Shown piece by piece: positions 1-10,099 of a stretch of 64,000 bases of DNA (position 1 is its first letter; each line of letters begins with the position of its first letter). Position numbers and translations under genes: made by a program. The DNA comes from Syntrophobotulus glycolicus DSM 8271. Its GTDB lineage: Bacteria > Bacillota > Desulfitobacteriia > Desulfitobacteriales > Syntrophobotulaceae. Location of the stretch: assembly GCF_000190635.1 (NCBI RefSeq), contig NC_015172.1:1054001-1118000 (forward strand), in the 5' to 3' direction. Below the pieces are notes generated by a model, which was given only the letters and a program-made list of their open reading frames with translations, searched no databases and was not told the DNA's origin.

Positions 1-1
1 A

Positions 2-1133
2 ATTATCCGGACCATTCAACAGCTGCCCGCCAGTGTCCCCTTGGCAGCGACAACAGCTACGGCCAACCAAAGAGTTGTCGACGACATTAAGGCTCAGCTG
101 GGTGAGGGATTAGCGATCATTCGCGGTCCTTTAAGCAGAGAATCGCTCAGACTCCAAGTGATAAAATTAGCGGACCAAGCGGAACGGCTGGCCTGGCTTT
201 ACAAGAATCTTCCCCAAATGGATGGGTTCTGGATTATCTATTGCTCTACGACCTCGGACGGCAATAAGGTAGCGAAATGGCTACGGAGCAAAGGAATCAA
301 TGCTTTGGAATACCATGCAGGATTATCCAAGGATTTTGGCGAAAAGATCAGATTACTGCGCAAAGAGAAAAAGAATTGGCGGATATCAAACAGTTCGTTG
401 ATACCGAAGAATGCTATATGCGCTATATTTCTGCAAAGCTGGATGATCCGCATGGAAAAAACTGTGGAGAATGCAGCAACTGTCTCAATACAAAATTTTT
501 TCCAGAGGAAGTTTCCAGAGCAATTGTACTGGAAGCAATCAGGTTCTTAAAAGGGGATTATCAAGATATTGACCCCAGAAAACAGTGGCCTGCCGGTATA
601 GTGGATCAATCTGCGCGAAAAATATCGGAGGCGGAACAAAATTTCCCCGGCAAGATCTTAAGCACTTATGGAGATGCCGGCTGGGGAAGGGTGGTCGCCC
701 AAAATAAATATCAGGATGATTATTTCAGCGATGAACTTGTGGAGGCTTCCGCGGAATTGATTCGGGATACCATACTGAAAGAAGATTTAGAGTGGGTGAC
801 TTCCGTACTTTCACTTCGCAAACCCGAACTAGTCAAGAGCTTTGCGCAAAGGCTTGCCGGGAAACTTCATCTACCTTATTTGGAGGTGCTTGAAAAAAGC
901 GGCGACACTCCTTCGCAAAAGAAAATGGAGAATAGCTATCAGCAGTGTAAGAATGCTTTTCACGGTTTTACGGTCGTCGGAGACGTACCCGACTTACCGG
1001 TTCTTTTGGTAGATGATATCATAGATTCCGGTTGGACATTAACAGTTTGTGGGATACTGTTAAGAAGAGAAGGCTCGGCCCGGTGTACCCCTTCGCTTTA
1101 GCGAGAGCGTCGGTGGCGGAAGGTGGGGATTGA
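2..1133 (+). pseudogene. RecQ-family helicase fused to a phosphoribosyltransferase-like tail, broken and 5'-truncated by the window
   Basis: Frame 2 is open from the window edge and reads helicase C-domain sequence (TTATAN, CSTTSDGNKVAKWL, ALEYHAGLS). Near 350-380 the homology jumps to frame 1, which continues with the RecQ zinc-binding region (CYMRY...CGECSNC) and a winged-helix-like segment. The helicase motifs V and VI that belong between these parts are absent, so several hundred bases have been lost as well as the frame. The tail carries a phosphoribosyltransferase loop (VLLVDDIIDSGWT). A second shift near 1075 is needed to reach the expected ending (GPVYPFALARASV in frame 3, stop at 1131). 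RecQ proteins with a PRTase tail are known in Firmicutes and Actinobacteria. Two frameshifts plus a deletion argue against sequencing error alone. Confidence 0.8.
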
Positions 1134-1218
1134 ATGCATAGCAAAATAATATTTGAACGATCAAACGCAAGGGCTACAAAACATTTTGGTTTACCCTAAC
1201 ATACGGGAAAATATTTTC

Positions 1219-1256
1219 TTAAATTCCAGAAAAAAAATTCTTTAAATTCCAGAAAA
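1219..1256. repeat. Short direct repeat, 15 bases twice
   Basis: TTAAATTCCAGAAAA occurs at 1219-1233 and again at 1242-1256, start points 23 bases apart, in the AT-rich gap between the broken RecQ gene and the convergent DUF2357 gene. Only two units are present. I see no gene in 1134-1292. Confidence 0.6.
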
Positions 1257-1292
1257 TTAGTAAGCCGTTTGCTTCAGAAAAATCCATTCATA

Positions 1293-3779
1293 TCAGCAAA
1301 TCCCCGTTACCATCCCCCGTATCTCATTAAACAAACTTCTCGGCTTATTTTTGAAACTTTTAAGACTATAGGAATGATACCGCCCATCCGAGGTATGCAC
1401 GGCGATTTCACCGTTAGCAAGGCGGATAATGCTGTTATTAAATTCGAACCCTTCTACCTTATCCTGATCTCCATCAATCTTTACCACAGATGCTAGACGC
1501 TTCAACTCGGTATATAGACGTAGTTCTTCCGTAGACCGGATATATAATTCAGGAACGTACTCACTGTTCTCCAGAAGAAACTTGTTTGTAAAAATGTTTA
1601 CACGCGGTCCAAATTCTCGCACCTTGATCGGGCAATTCAGCTCGGTCCATTCCTGTACATCAAAACGATAGTACCATTCATCCTGCTTGCTCTTTGTAGG
1701 GATTTCCGTAATGTCTTTACGCTTGACTGTGCTACATCTGAGTACTGAACCATACAGACGGATGCCAGAATCATGACCAAAAATGTTATCAGATTGATAG
1801 AGTGCAATGTAATGTATAGGGAAGCGGTTATCTGCTATTCTCCTAACCGGAATATGATAGAACTTATAAGCAATATTCGCCTTTAACTGCTCCTTGCTGC
1901 GAACAACACCGACCATAACGTCACGGACACTTAAGTCATTATCAACAAGTTTTTCTGTGATCCCAACAGGTAAGGTGGCACGTTCAAATGCTGATTCTGG
2001 GGAGTCGGCAACAAGCTCATCGAGCAGATTGGCGACCATAGACGTGGCGCTAGGCAAGAATGGAAGCCCGCCGATATTGACTTGATCGATGCTTTGATAA
2101 AATTTGTGCTGAGAATATTCTACTTCATTTCCGTATGGGAATAACACGTAGGCGCCAAACATGGAACGTTCAAAATCTGGCCGGAGGGAATGTTCATGAA
2201 CCAAGGCATCGCGATAGCGGTGCATGGTGTTGATATCATCTTCTTCGGGGCCTGGGGTCGTATAGATCGCTCGATAGCCTGTACCCTCGAGGGCGGGATT
2301 AATCCGATATTTGGCATCAAAGATATACTGATATTTGGTTTTGGAGCCGTGCTTTTGTAAGCTCAACACGTTATCAGGCTTTTGGGCAACGGTGGGCAAT
2401 TTTTGCGATTTTGGATTATAGGATAGCTCGATCTGTTCACCTGTATCAGGGTTTTCATAAGTAACTTTTGAGGCAGCACCTTTGCGTAGGGAGACGAAAA
2501 GACCACGACCGTCGACTTTGATGATATCTTGTTTGATCAAACGATAGCGATTTTTCATAATACTATTTAGCTTGATAAAGCACCAATACTCATAGAGGAG
2601 AGCGAGGTCTTTGACAGAGATATGAAAGAGATCGCCATCCAAAGATAGTCCATGTTGCATCATTAAATAGTACTTGAATAATTCCTTGTATCCGGGAGCC
2701 ATTGTAAATACCAGGGAGACGCTAGCTGTAGAGTTGAACCGGGAGACCTCCCTGAAAAAGGTTTGATTTTTACGGCGCATAATACCATTAATCATCCGGT
2801 CGATCATGTTAATCATTTCATCGTCTTTATCTCGATGCAATCGTAAGTAGTGAGCACGGAGGTTCATCAGTTTCTTGGCAGTAGATTCTAAGATGAATTT
2901 CGCAAATTGGTTCTCCACTGTATCATAGGTGACTCGTTTTTTCGTAGTCAGGGCTTTCTCCGCAGCATAACCAGTTAGATGGGGGCGTACATACTCTGGA
3001 TGTCTCTCTAGCCAGCGGAGTGTTTGATTCTGGACTTGTTTTATTTTATGAGCAGGTAGAATCTCTGAAACGGTCGCCAAAGTATGATGTGGTTTATTCA
3101 CGATGATATCTGCTGCATTGATAAATTTGTCAAAGATCAGGCGTATGATGCTAAAGAACTCTGTCGGGCTATTGCCGGCTTTCTCATTGATCCTGGCCTC
3201 CAGGTAGGTTTTGCGCAAGAACTCAAAGGCTAAGTTATAAACTTCATCTGTAACATCCGCCATTAATTGTTGATAGTCTTCTTTATATTTGAGCTTGGAA
3301 GGGAAGATCTCCAAAATGATACGTAGATAAGGAATACCATTCAACTTGATGAGCAGATTGCTGAATCCGATTTCATTCCCAAAGTTGATGACCCCGGACA
3401 ACATTTTGCCAGACCTGCCCACGGGTCCAACTTTATTGCGAATGTTTATATTGTCGTGCCAAAATTCAACCACATATTTGGCGTTGCTTTCCATCACGAT
3501 TTCATAGTTCTGGTGTTCATAGAACAGGGGGGATGTTGGAAAGGAGCCTCGAAACATGCCGTTTGCTATTTGTGTGACATTTGTATCAACTTGAGCCTTA
3601 TTGGTTAGCTCTAGCTGGAAATGATCATTACAGGATACCTTGAGGTCAGACAACTGATCGGACGAGGTTGTAACACCAATGCGTGGAGAATAAGCGCTGC
3701 CTTTTATGGTAACGCTTAATTTGTCTGTGGTAATATAGACCAGTTCATCGTGATCAGAGCCAGTAGGATGTATAGCCAT
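1293..3779 (-). CDS. DUF2357 / PD-(D/E)XK nuclease-like protein, McrC-like partner of the upstream AAA protein
   Basis: About 828 residues. The protein matches the DUF2357 'restriction endonuclease-like' family by overall character. Near residue 485 the motif YIFDAKYRIN fits a PD-(D/E)XK core (D...xAKY), followed by a Thr/Pro-rich loop and INTMHRYRDAL. Homologues pair with an McrB-like ATPase as a type IV-like restriction complex in which this subunit supplies the nuclease. Its start overlaps the end of the AAA gene by 26 bases, so the two are translationally coupled. I chose the ATG at 3779, which has GAGGAAG just before it; a TTG at 3788 would add three residues. The cleaved modification is unknown. 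Confidence 0.8.
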   Translation of the reverse strand: MAIHPTGSDHDELVYITTDKLSVTIKGSAYSPRIGVTTSSDQLSDLKVSCNDHFQLELTNKAQVDTNVTQIANGMFRGSFPTSPLFYEHQNYEIVMESNAKYVVEFWHDNINIRNKVGPVGRSGKMLSGVINFGNEIGFSNLLIKLNGIPYLRIILEIFPSKLKYKEDYQQLMADVTDEVYNLAFEFLRKTYLEARINEKAGNSPTEFFSIIRLIFDKFINAADIIVNKPHHTLATVSEILPAHKIKQVQNQTLRWLERHPEYVRPHLTGYAAEKALTTKKRVTYDTVENQFAKFILESTAKKLMNLRAHYLRLHRDKDDEMINMIDRMINGIMRRKNQTFFREVSRFNSTASVSLVFTMAPGYKELFKYYLMMQHGLSLDGDLFHISVKDLALLYEYWCFIKLNSIMKNRYRLIKQDIIKVDGRGLFVSLRKGAASKVTYENPDTGEQIELSYNPKSQKLPTVAQKPDNVLSLQKHGSKTKYQYIFDAKYRINPALEGTGYRAIYTTPGPEEDDINTMHRYRDALVHEHSLRPDFERSMFGAYVLFPYGNEVEYSQHKFYQSIDQVNIGGLPFLPSATSMVANLLDELVADSPESAFERATLPVGITEKLVDNDLSVRDVMVGVVRSKEQLKANIAYKFYHIPVRRIADNRFPIHYIALYQSDNIFGHDSGIRLYGSVLRCSTVKRKDITEIPTKSKQDEWYYRFDVQEWTELNCPIKVREFGPRVNIFTNKFLLENSEYVPELYIRSTEELRLYTELKRLASVVKIDGDQDKVEGFEFNNSIIRLANGEIAVHTSDGRYHSYSLKSFKNKPRSLFNEIRGMVTGIC

Positions 3780-5982
3780 CTTCCTCAAATCTCCTTGTCA
3801 TGAACGCTACCTTTTCCGCGCTTTTTCGATATGGAACGCTCTCTTGGCGATTCAGATAATCAAACATGCTATCACTCGCTGCATTGTCCGCTGCTTGGTA
3901 TAGTTCATCCGCGTTACCGATACAGATCTTGAAAAGTTCAATCAGCATGGTTTTTATGGAACTGCTACTGCCTTGAATCCGAGGTAATATCTTCTGAAGG
4001 ATAGAAAGGTCTAAGGCATCGTGGTGATCAATCAAGGAGTATTTGGCGTTGTAGACCAGATAATAACAGATTTCATCGCGCACACGGTAACCTACTTGGG
4101 CATTGGCAACTTTGAGGGTCTCATTGATCTGTTTCAATATGGATACTGTACTGAAGATAATATCTTCGTATTCCGTGCATTCTCCCAATAACAGATATTC
4201 GCTTTGGAGAAAGCGATTGTCTAGTATGGCGGTCTTGGCGTTCCCAATTGGATTGATCGTATCGAGATTCACATACGAGAATTCGATGGTATTGGCTCGA
4301 TCAAGCACCTTTTTGCTAAAAGGAAACGTGGTTTCATCCATATTCACGGTGCCAACGATATAAAGGTTTTCTGGTAGGTAGAGATTGCCGTATTTGGTTT
4401 TGGCTGTCTCGTCACGACCAAAGACCTCAGTAGCAATCAGCGGATCGGTAATGATTTTCCCGCCTTCGGTCCGACGTGTTTCGATCACGGATAAAATATC
4501 ACAAAAATAGTATTCAACACGGGCAAGGTTCATCTCATCCAGGCACAAAAAATAAGGCTTATCTTGCTCTGCCATAGCCGCTTTGATGAAGTCGGTCAAA
4601 ACACCAGGAACATAGTGGCCATTCAGATCGACATGGCCAAATAAATCTGTGGAATCAGACCAATCGGGATGGACGGGAACCAGTTTTAACCTACCATTAG
4701 CAGTATTGGCTCCTAGCGCTTCAGCAAATAGCTTGACGAGTTTCGTTTTCCCAGTACCAGAGGTACCGGCGAGAAGGACAAAAGGCTTGGCTTTCAAGCT
4801 CAGATAGAAATTCGCAATGAGGTTGCCTTCATAGGAAAATCCTTTGGTGGCGATGTATTCAGCGATGCGTGTTAATTCATCGGAAACGATGTATTCTTCT
4901 ATGATCATAGGGGGTTCCTCTTTCTCAGGGATTTCTTCAATTGGGGAAGCTTGATCTGTTGCTGTCATGTTGTAATATTGCTGATAGATCTTCAGCATTT
5001 CCTTAAAATCGGCGATGAGTTCATCATTCGCGGGGACATTTTCTTTGGCGTATTCTTTATAAAAGATACTTCCCTGTTCGTAATATTCATTGCCAAGAAC
5101 GAAATCATTTTTGGCAATGAATCTGTCGGCTTTCATTTTAGAGCGGATGTCCTTGGCGATTTCTTGCATTTTTTGAATGGCTTTCTTTTTGCCAAGTTCA
5201 GCTATATATTTGGTACATCCCTGGTTAAAGGTGAGATAGAGCTTATCTCCTTTTTCTGAAAGTAGGTAGACAATATAAACACCATGTTGGGCTGTCATGG
5301 TGATCCGTTTATCAAAAACACAAATCCAGGGTACAGTGGCCCAATTGCCTTGTCCAATACTACCTTTTATGAGATAAGTATCACCATCGAAGGTCGGCAC
5401 TTTTTCCAGAATGGCAGGTGCTTTCTTGCGGAATAACTCACCGGTTGCATTGCCGGCAAATGCCTGACTTGTCCGGCTATCATAATAGCTATCGAGCATC
5501 CGATTGAATAGGGATTGCATATCAACGGCCATGGTATCGCCATCTATTCTGGAAAAATAGAGTTGGATCTTTTTTTCGATGATATTATTTAGGTTCGTGA
5601 TGTCTTCTGGGGTCAATTCTGCGACCAGGTCTGGCGAAAGGACAAAATAACTGATATCGTCAAATTCTCTTTGTTTGACAAAACCTTTCCCTGCAATTGC
5701 TTTATAGGGATTATCGAGGATCACGCTTAAAATGGAGGTGTTTGGTGTATGCTCAATATTTTCTATTCGAGCATCGACATTGGCATCCGGTAACTTTCCA
5801 GATTTTTTTCGTGCTATGTAGAAGGATTTAAACTGTTCGGTGACCTGAAAGGCTCCAGCTTTTCCTTCGGCATCCATGGTCGCCAATAGGCTTTTTAAGA
5901 AGACCAATTTATATGACCTGGAATAGGATGCTAGGCTATCTTCGGCCCCTATGTATTCGAAGAATTCTTTTTTCAATTGCAC
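3754..5982 (-). CDS. McrB-like AAA+ NTPase with DUF3578-type N-terminal domain
   Basis: 742 residues. The C-terminal half is an McrB-type AAA+ module: Walker A AGTSGTGKT near residue 405, Walker B CLDEMNLARVEYY near 478, and the sensor stretch GTVNMDETTFPFSKKVLDRA near 545. The middle (GQGNWATVPWICVF, HGVYIVYLLSE) resembles the MrcB/DUF3578 domain thought to read modified DNA. Before it lie about 150 residues (EYIGAEDSLASYSRSYKLVF...) that I cannot assign and that may be a further specificity domain. First gene of a two-gene minus-strand operon with the DUF2357 nuclease. By family it powers nuclease loading or translocation on modified foreign DNA. Both genes look intact. Confidence 0.85.
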   Translation of the reverse strand: MQLKKEFFEYIGAEDSLASYSRSYKLVFLKSLLATMDAEGKAGAFQVTEQFKSFYIARKKSGKLPDANVDARIENIEHTPNTSILSVILDNPYKAIAGKGFVKQREFDDISYFVLSPDLVAELTPEDITNLNNIIEKKIQLYFSRIDGDTMAVDMQSLFNRMLDSYYDSRTSQAFAGNATGELFRKKAPAILEKVPTFDGDTYLIKGSIGQGNWATVPWICVFDKRITMTAQHGVYIVYLLSEKGDKLYLTFNQGCTKYIAELGKKKAIQKMQEIAKDIRSKMKADRFIAKNDFVLGNEYYEQGSIFYKEYAKENVPANDELIADFKEMLKIYQQYYNMTATDQASPIEEIPEKEEPPMIIEEYIVSDELTRIAEYIATKGFSYEGNLIANFYLSLKAKPFVLLAGTSGTGKTKLVKLFAEALGANTANGRLKLVPVHPDWSDSTDLFGHVDLNGHYVPGVLTDFIKAAMAEQDKPYFLCLDEMNLARVEYYFCDILSVIETRRTEGGKIITDPLIATEVFGRDETAKTKYGNLYLPENLYIVGTVNMDETTFPFSKKVLDRANTIEFSYVNLDTINPIGNAKTAILDNRFLQSEYLLLGECTEYEDIIFSTVSILKQINETLKVANAQVGYRVRDEICYYLVYNAKYSLIDHHDALDLSILQKILPRIQGSSSSIKTMLIELFKICIGNADELYQAADNAASDSMFDYLNRQESVPYRKSAEKVAFMTRRFEEDGYTSYWL

Positions 5983-6422
5983 TCGCCGCCTTTTTGATTG
6001 TTTTATAGTTTTTACAGATATATCTCTTACGCTTTAGTAGATATTTGCTTTTGGCATTCGGGGCAATAGATTTAAGGTCATGGGCAAACTCCTTATGCAT
6101 ATACAAGTATTTTAGCAAATATTGCGTCAATATGGAATAATATGTGAATATTCGTATAGACCGGTTTGGACTTCATTCCAGGCTCAGCATAGGGAGCTCT
6201 TATGTAATAATCTCAAAGGAAAATATAGGGTATTTGGCGAATAATACAGATAAATCGGTTATTATGACTGACAACTATCCAGGAAATAAATAGAAGAAAG
6301 GGGCCTGTGATGTGGGGGATTAAAACTCCTTTCAGGAGAATGTATCCCTGTTGCTGATGTAAAGATGGAGCCGGTGGATTATTTCAGAGAGTATAAGACA
6401 ATTGTTATAGAAAGGATCTATC
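5983..6422. other. Spacer of about 440 bases between divergent defence genes
   Basis: No convincing intact gene. On the minus strand, upstream of the McrB-like gene, AAGGAG precedes an ATG at 6079 that opens only a 15-codon frame ending TAA. An overlapping frame reads YCPECQKQISTKA, which looks like the start of a zinc ribbon, so this may be a scrap of a lost gene or a leader. A TTGACG lies at about 6123-6128 and could be part of the operon promoter, but no good -10 sits at the right distance. Nothing recognisable was seen in 6140-6422. Confidence 0.4.
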
Positions 6423-6974
6423 ATGACGTATCGGAAAAATGGAATAAATCCGCATCTTATCAGTGTGGTAACAGGGCAAGATATTCGGGAGATACCGGAG
6501 AGCCCTACAGCCAGGCACTTGCCCGGGAAATATGCCAAAATGGTAACTAAAGCGTTGGCCCATATCCCCAAACACATTCCAGAAAGAAGACTGAAGCTGA
6601 CCTGTGCGGAATGCGGGCAAAGACGGGGAGGCGAAAGAAGTCCCCTGGCTGGAAAAGTACCAGTTTACCGGGTACTTTCGCTGCCGCTGCTGCAATTCGC
6701 CCGGGGCCTGGAAGCTTCCGGATATTTCCGGCATAGAGCTGCAACTTTTCATCATGGGCGCTGTGCTGCAGTTAAAAACAGGAAAGAAAAGTGACAGGGT
6801 TCTCTTGGGGAGCGAGCCTCGCCTCCTCCGACGGAAGATTTTCGGGACCTGATTCTGAAGTGGGCTTCCGACCAGCCCTCTGCCCGACGCCGGGAATTCC
6901 TAGACGCCTTAACCGTTTCGGCCCGGGAAAAACAGATCGAAGATTTGCAAAACCTGAAGGTTACTATTTCATAG
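6423..6974 (+). pseudogene. Frameshifted gene of unknown family with Cys-rich elements
   Basis: Protein-like sequence runs through three blocks in alternating frames: frame 3 from 6423 (ALAHIPKHIPERRLKLTCAECG), frame 1 from about 6604 (WLEKYQFTGYFRCRCCNSPG...), and frame 3 again from about 6795 to the TAG at 6972 (DFRDLILKWASDQPSARR, FLDALTVSAREKQIEDL). CAEC and CRCC pairs suggest a metal-binding module. Two compensating shifts restore the original frame, which fits decay of one gene of about 180 codons. I cannot name the family. It lies between the McrB-like gene and the helicase, so it may have been part of the same defence cluster. Confidence 0.5.
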
Positions 6975-7102
6975 CTGAGCAAGCTTTTGGAGGATGTGAA
7001 GGCGTCCAATTTTAAAACCTTGGCGTTTGATAAGCTATCTTTAACTGGATTGAATAGTTAAACCATCTATAAAACCTGGAAGGGTATATTGAGGAGAATT
7101 AG

Positions 7103-10072
7103 ATGACTTTTAAAACAAAAGAGATTACGGAATATTTCAGGAGTGCTGTAGCTGCGCAATCAAACAAGGAAATTGACTTTAAGAATGATAATTTTCAGAT
7201 CGTCCAAGTGGCAAAATTGCTGCAGGGAAAGATCGACCTGGAAGACACTCAAAAACTTTTTGCAGAGGCCAATAAAAAAGCCTCCGAGTATGAGGACGAG
7301 GACGAGTCAAAGAAAAAAGCCAAGGAAAAAACGTTGCTCAATGTCATAATCTGTGCCAAAACGATCAAAACAATTTTTGAAGCGAATGAAAAAGTCCAGG
7401 ATGAGCGTGATGAACTAACCGGATTTTACTTTATTCCAGCCCTTCTTAAATTAGATGGAACTCTGTTATTTAATGGGGAGGAAAGAAAACTTCCCTGGTT
7501 CCCGAGAGAGTTTCTGACCCCCATGGTAGAGCCTAAATTGGCGATTGGGCGGACGGAAGCAGTTGATGATTTCATGAGCAATCAAGTGGATCAGGCAATA
7601 AAGATTAAAGCCTGGCGGGAGTATGTCGAATTTTTTAAGATGTTCTATGAGAAAGTTACGGATTCTCAATTTGAGCAAAACACCATTCGGAACCTGGATG
7701 AAAAGGAGCCGTACTTCGAGCTGGAAAACAACGTCTATGTTTTTCTGGACAAGACTGTTTTTACCACTTTCCATATTATGAACTTATATAATGATCTCCA
7801 GAAAGACGAGCAGCCCAAAGCTCTTTACGATAATTTTCTATCGCTGAAAATACCGGAGACCAGCTCCCTTATCCAAAATACCTGGGCTCAGATGAAAGTT
7901 CACTGTGGCCAAATGGGGGGAGAATATCCTTTATCTCAGTCCCAAAGGGAAACGGTCAACCATTTTAACAGCATGACTGAGGCCGAGATATTGGCGGTCA
8001 ATGGTCCTCCCGGTACCGGAAAGACCACCCTGCTGCAGTCTATTGTTGCGGATATGTATGTAAAGCGGGCCTTGCAGAAAGAGAGAGCTCCCGTTATTGT
8101 GACGTCTTCCACCAACAATCAAGCGGTTACCAATATCATCGCTTCTTTCGGCAATATCAAAAAAATGGACTTGGCGAATCTGGAAGAACGGTGGATTGAG
8201 GGCGTGGACAGCTTTGCTGTCTATTTTCCCGCCGCCTCGAAAAGAAAGGAAGCAGAGAGCAGGGGGTATCAATATACCGATCAAAACGGCAAATTTTTTG
8301 TTGCCAAGATTGAGGATAAAGAAAACCTTAAAAAATCAAAGCTCAAACTCATGGAAAGTTGCAACAAGTATTTTGACAGCGCCTACAAAGACATTGATGC
8401 ATGCCAAAGCAGATTGCATGAAGAGTTAAAGTTTTTAGATGACAAAAAAGAAACGTTGCTTGAACTGGTTCAGGAAATTTCTGAATTGGGGCTGAATGGA
8501 GAGCCACTGGATGATTATATTCATAATTTGGAAGGAAGGATTAAACACCGACAAGAAGCGTTTGGGGAGATTCGTCGGAGAGTTCAGGAGTGGGAAGACT
8601 GCTTTAAGAAGATTCCCTTGATTTTCCGACTGCTTCGGTTTATAAAGATGTTCGCCCGAAAAATACAAACAGAATTCAGACTGTTTATTAATGAGGATGA
8701 GCAGGGCTTTCTCAACGAGTATATGAGTCTGGACGAAATCAAGGAAACATACAGCTACAAAAGTGAGGAATACAAGAAAATCCTTGCGGAGCTTAAAAAG
8801 AACAAAGAGAAGCTGGAACAGCTGAAAGGCCGATATGATCATGAGCTGGATCAATTAAAACATCATAATATTAGCTTGCCTAACAAAGGGGAAAGCAAAT
8901 ATCGGCTCGACCCTGACTATATCAACGGCCTTTTGGATACTAAGGTCAGATATGTGGAATTTTGGCTGGCGGTCCACTATTTTGAGTGCAGATGGGTTCA
9001 GGAAGAGGATCGGCCGGTCGGGAGACAGGGGGGGAAGACCTTCAAAAATACCTTGGACATGTTCTATCATCGACTCAGTATGATCGCACCGTGTTTCGTC
9101 ATGACGTTTTTCACGCTACCCAAACAATTTCGCGCCTATGGTGATCAAAAACACTTCTATTTATTTAACTTTATCGATTTGCTCATTGTTGATGAAGCAG
9201 GGCAAGTGTCTCCGGAAATTGCCGCCGGAGCATTTTCGCTGGCCAAAAAGGCAGTTGCCGTTGGGGATATTCATCAGATTGAGCCGGTGTGGGCTGTAAA
9301 TCGGGCCTTAGATAAAGCCCTGGCTTTTTCTAATAGGGCTATCCCCAGTCTAAACGAGTTTGAATTACTGGAACGGACGGGGTTAAACAGCTCTTGCTCT
9401 AGTGTAATGAAAGTTGCAGCCCAATGCTGCAAGTATATAAAATTCAACGAGAGGGGTCTGTTCTTAAGAGAACACCGCCGATGCTATAATGAAATTATCG
9501 CTTACTCTAATGAGCTGGTGTATAAAGGAAACCTGGACCCTATGAGGGGAGAGGGAAAATGCGATCCAAAGTTACCGCTTAAGCAATGGCCGCAAATGGG
9601 GCATATGCAGATTGAGTCCGAGTATTCGGTCAGAAAAAACAGCAGCCGATTAAATCCCACAGAAGCTAAACAGATTGCAGCATGGCTGAAAATTAACTAT
9701 GCATTCATCATTGATGCCTACCCTGGGGAGCTTCAGGAGAATCTAGTGGGTATTATCACGCCGTTTAAGGCGCAGGTTCAGGTGATCCGAGCGGAACTAA
9801 AAAAAGCGCTACCAGATTATGATTCGAAAATAAGTGTCGGCACAGTGCATACCTTTCAAGGTGCGGAAAGAAGGATTATTATCCTATCAACGGTATATGG
9901 CAAACAGGATGGCTGCTATTTCATAGACGCCAATGAGAGCTTAATGAATGTAGCAGTTTCTCGCGCTAAGGATCACTTTTTTGTCTTTGGCGACATCAAC
10001 TGCCTGCAGGGTCCCCCAAAGAGTGCGAGTGGACTGCTTAGGAGATATATAGGGTCCAATACCCTGGGATAA
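7103..10072 (+). CDS. Superfamily 1 (Upf1-like/AAA_11-AAA_12) helicase, probable defence protein
   Basis: 989 residues, start ATG with GAGGAG eight bases upstream. About 290 N-terminal residues are unassigned. The SF1 core follows: Walker A NGPPGTGKTTLLQ near residue 300, a long coiled-coil-rich insertion at about 400-620, Walker B LLIVDEAGQVSPE near 695, REHRRC near 795, and motifs V/VI GTVHTFQGAERR and NVAVSRAKDHFFVFGD near 915-955. All catalytic motifs look intact. Homologues act as DNA or RNA helicases or translocases and are frequent in defence islands. It lies 500 bases upstream of the STAND-nuclease gene on the same strand with only a broken gene between. The substrate is unknown. Confidence 0.85.
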   Translation: MTFKTKEITEYFRSAVAAQSNKEIDFKNDNFQIVQVAKLLQGKIDLEDTQKLFAEANKKASEYEDEDESKKKAKEKTLLNVIICAKTIKTIFEANEKVQDERDELTGFYFIPALLKLDGTLLFNGEERKLPWFPREFLTPMVEPKLAIGRTEAVDDFMSNQVDQAIKIKAWREYVEFFKMFYEKVTDSQFEQNTIRNLDEKEPYFELENNVYVFLDKTVFTTFHIMNLYNDLQKDEQPKALYDNFLSLKIPETSSLIQNTWAQMKVHCGQMGGEYPLSQSQRETVNHFNSMTEAEILAVNGPPGTGKTTLLQSIVADMYVKRALQKERAPVIVTSSTNNQAVTNIIASFGNIKKMDLANLEERWIEGVDSFAVYFPAASKRKEAESRGYQYTDQNGKFFVAKIEDKENLKKSKLKLMESCNKYFDSAYKDIDACQSRLHEELKFLDDKKETLLELVQEISELGLNGEPLDDYIHNLEGRIKHRQEAFGEIRRRVQEWEDCFKKIPLIFRLLRFIKMFARKIQTEFRLFINEDEQGFLNEYMSLDEIKETYSYKSEEYKKILAELKKNKEKLEQLKGRYDHELDQLKHHNISLPNKGESKYRLDPDYINGLLDTKVRYVEFWLAVHYFECRWVQEEDRPVGRQGGKTFKNTLDMFYHRLSMIAPCFVMTFFTLPKQFRAYGDQKHFYLFNFIDLLIVDEAGQVSPEIAAGAFSLAKKAVAVGDIHQIEPVWAVNRALDKALAFSNRAIPSLNEFELLERTGLNSSCSSVMKVAAQCCKYIKFNERGLFLREHRRCYNEIIAYSNELVYKGNLDPMRGEGKCDPKLPLKQWPQMGHMQIESEYSVRKNSSRLNPTEAKQIAAWLKINYAFIIDAYPGELQENLVGIITPFKAQVQVIRAELKKALPDYDSKISVGTVHTFQGAERRIIILSTVYGKQDGCYFIDANESLMNVAVSRAKDHFFVFGDINCLQGPPKSASGLLRRYIGSNTLG

Positions 10073-10099
10073 AAATTCCTTCAGCAGCTCACGGTAAGA

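Noticed and set aside
1219-1256. Possible CRISPR-like direct repeat
   Set aside because: Only two 15-base units with an eight-base gap; no array or cas genes.
5936-6130. 64-codon minus-strand frame overlapping the McrB-like start
   Set aside because: No ribosome site and 47 bases of overlap with the AAA gene; at best a degenerate scrap.
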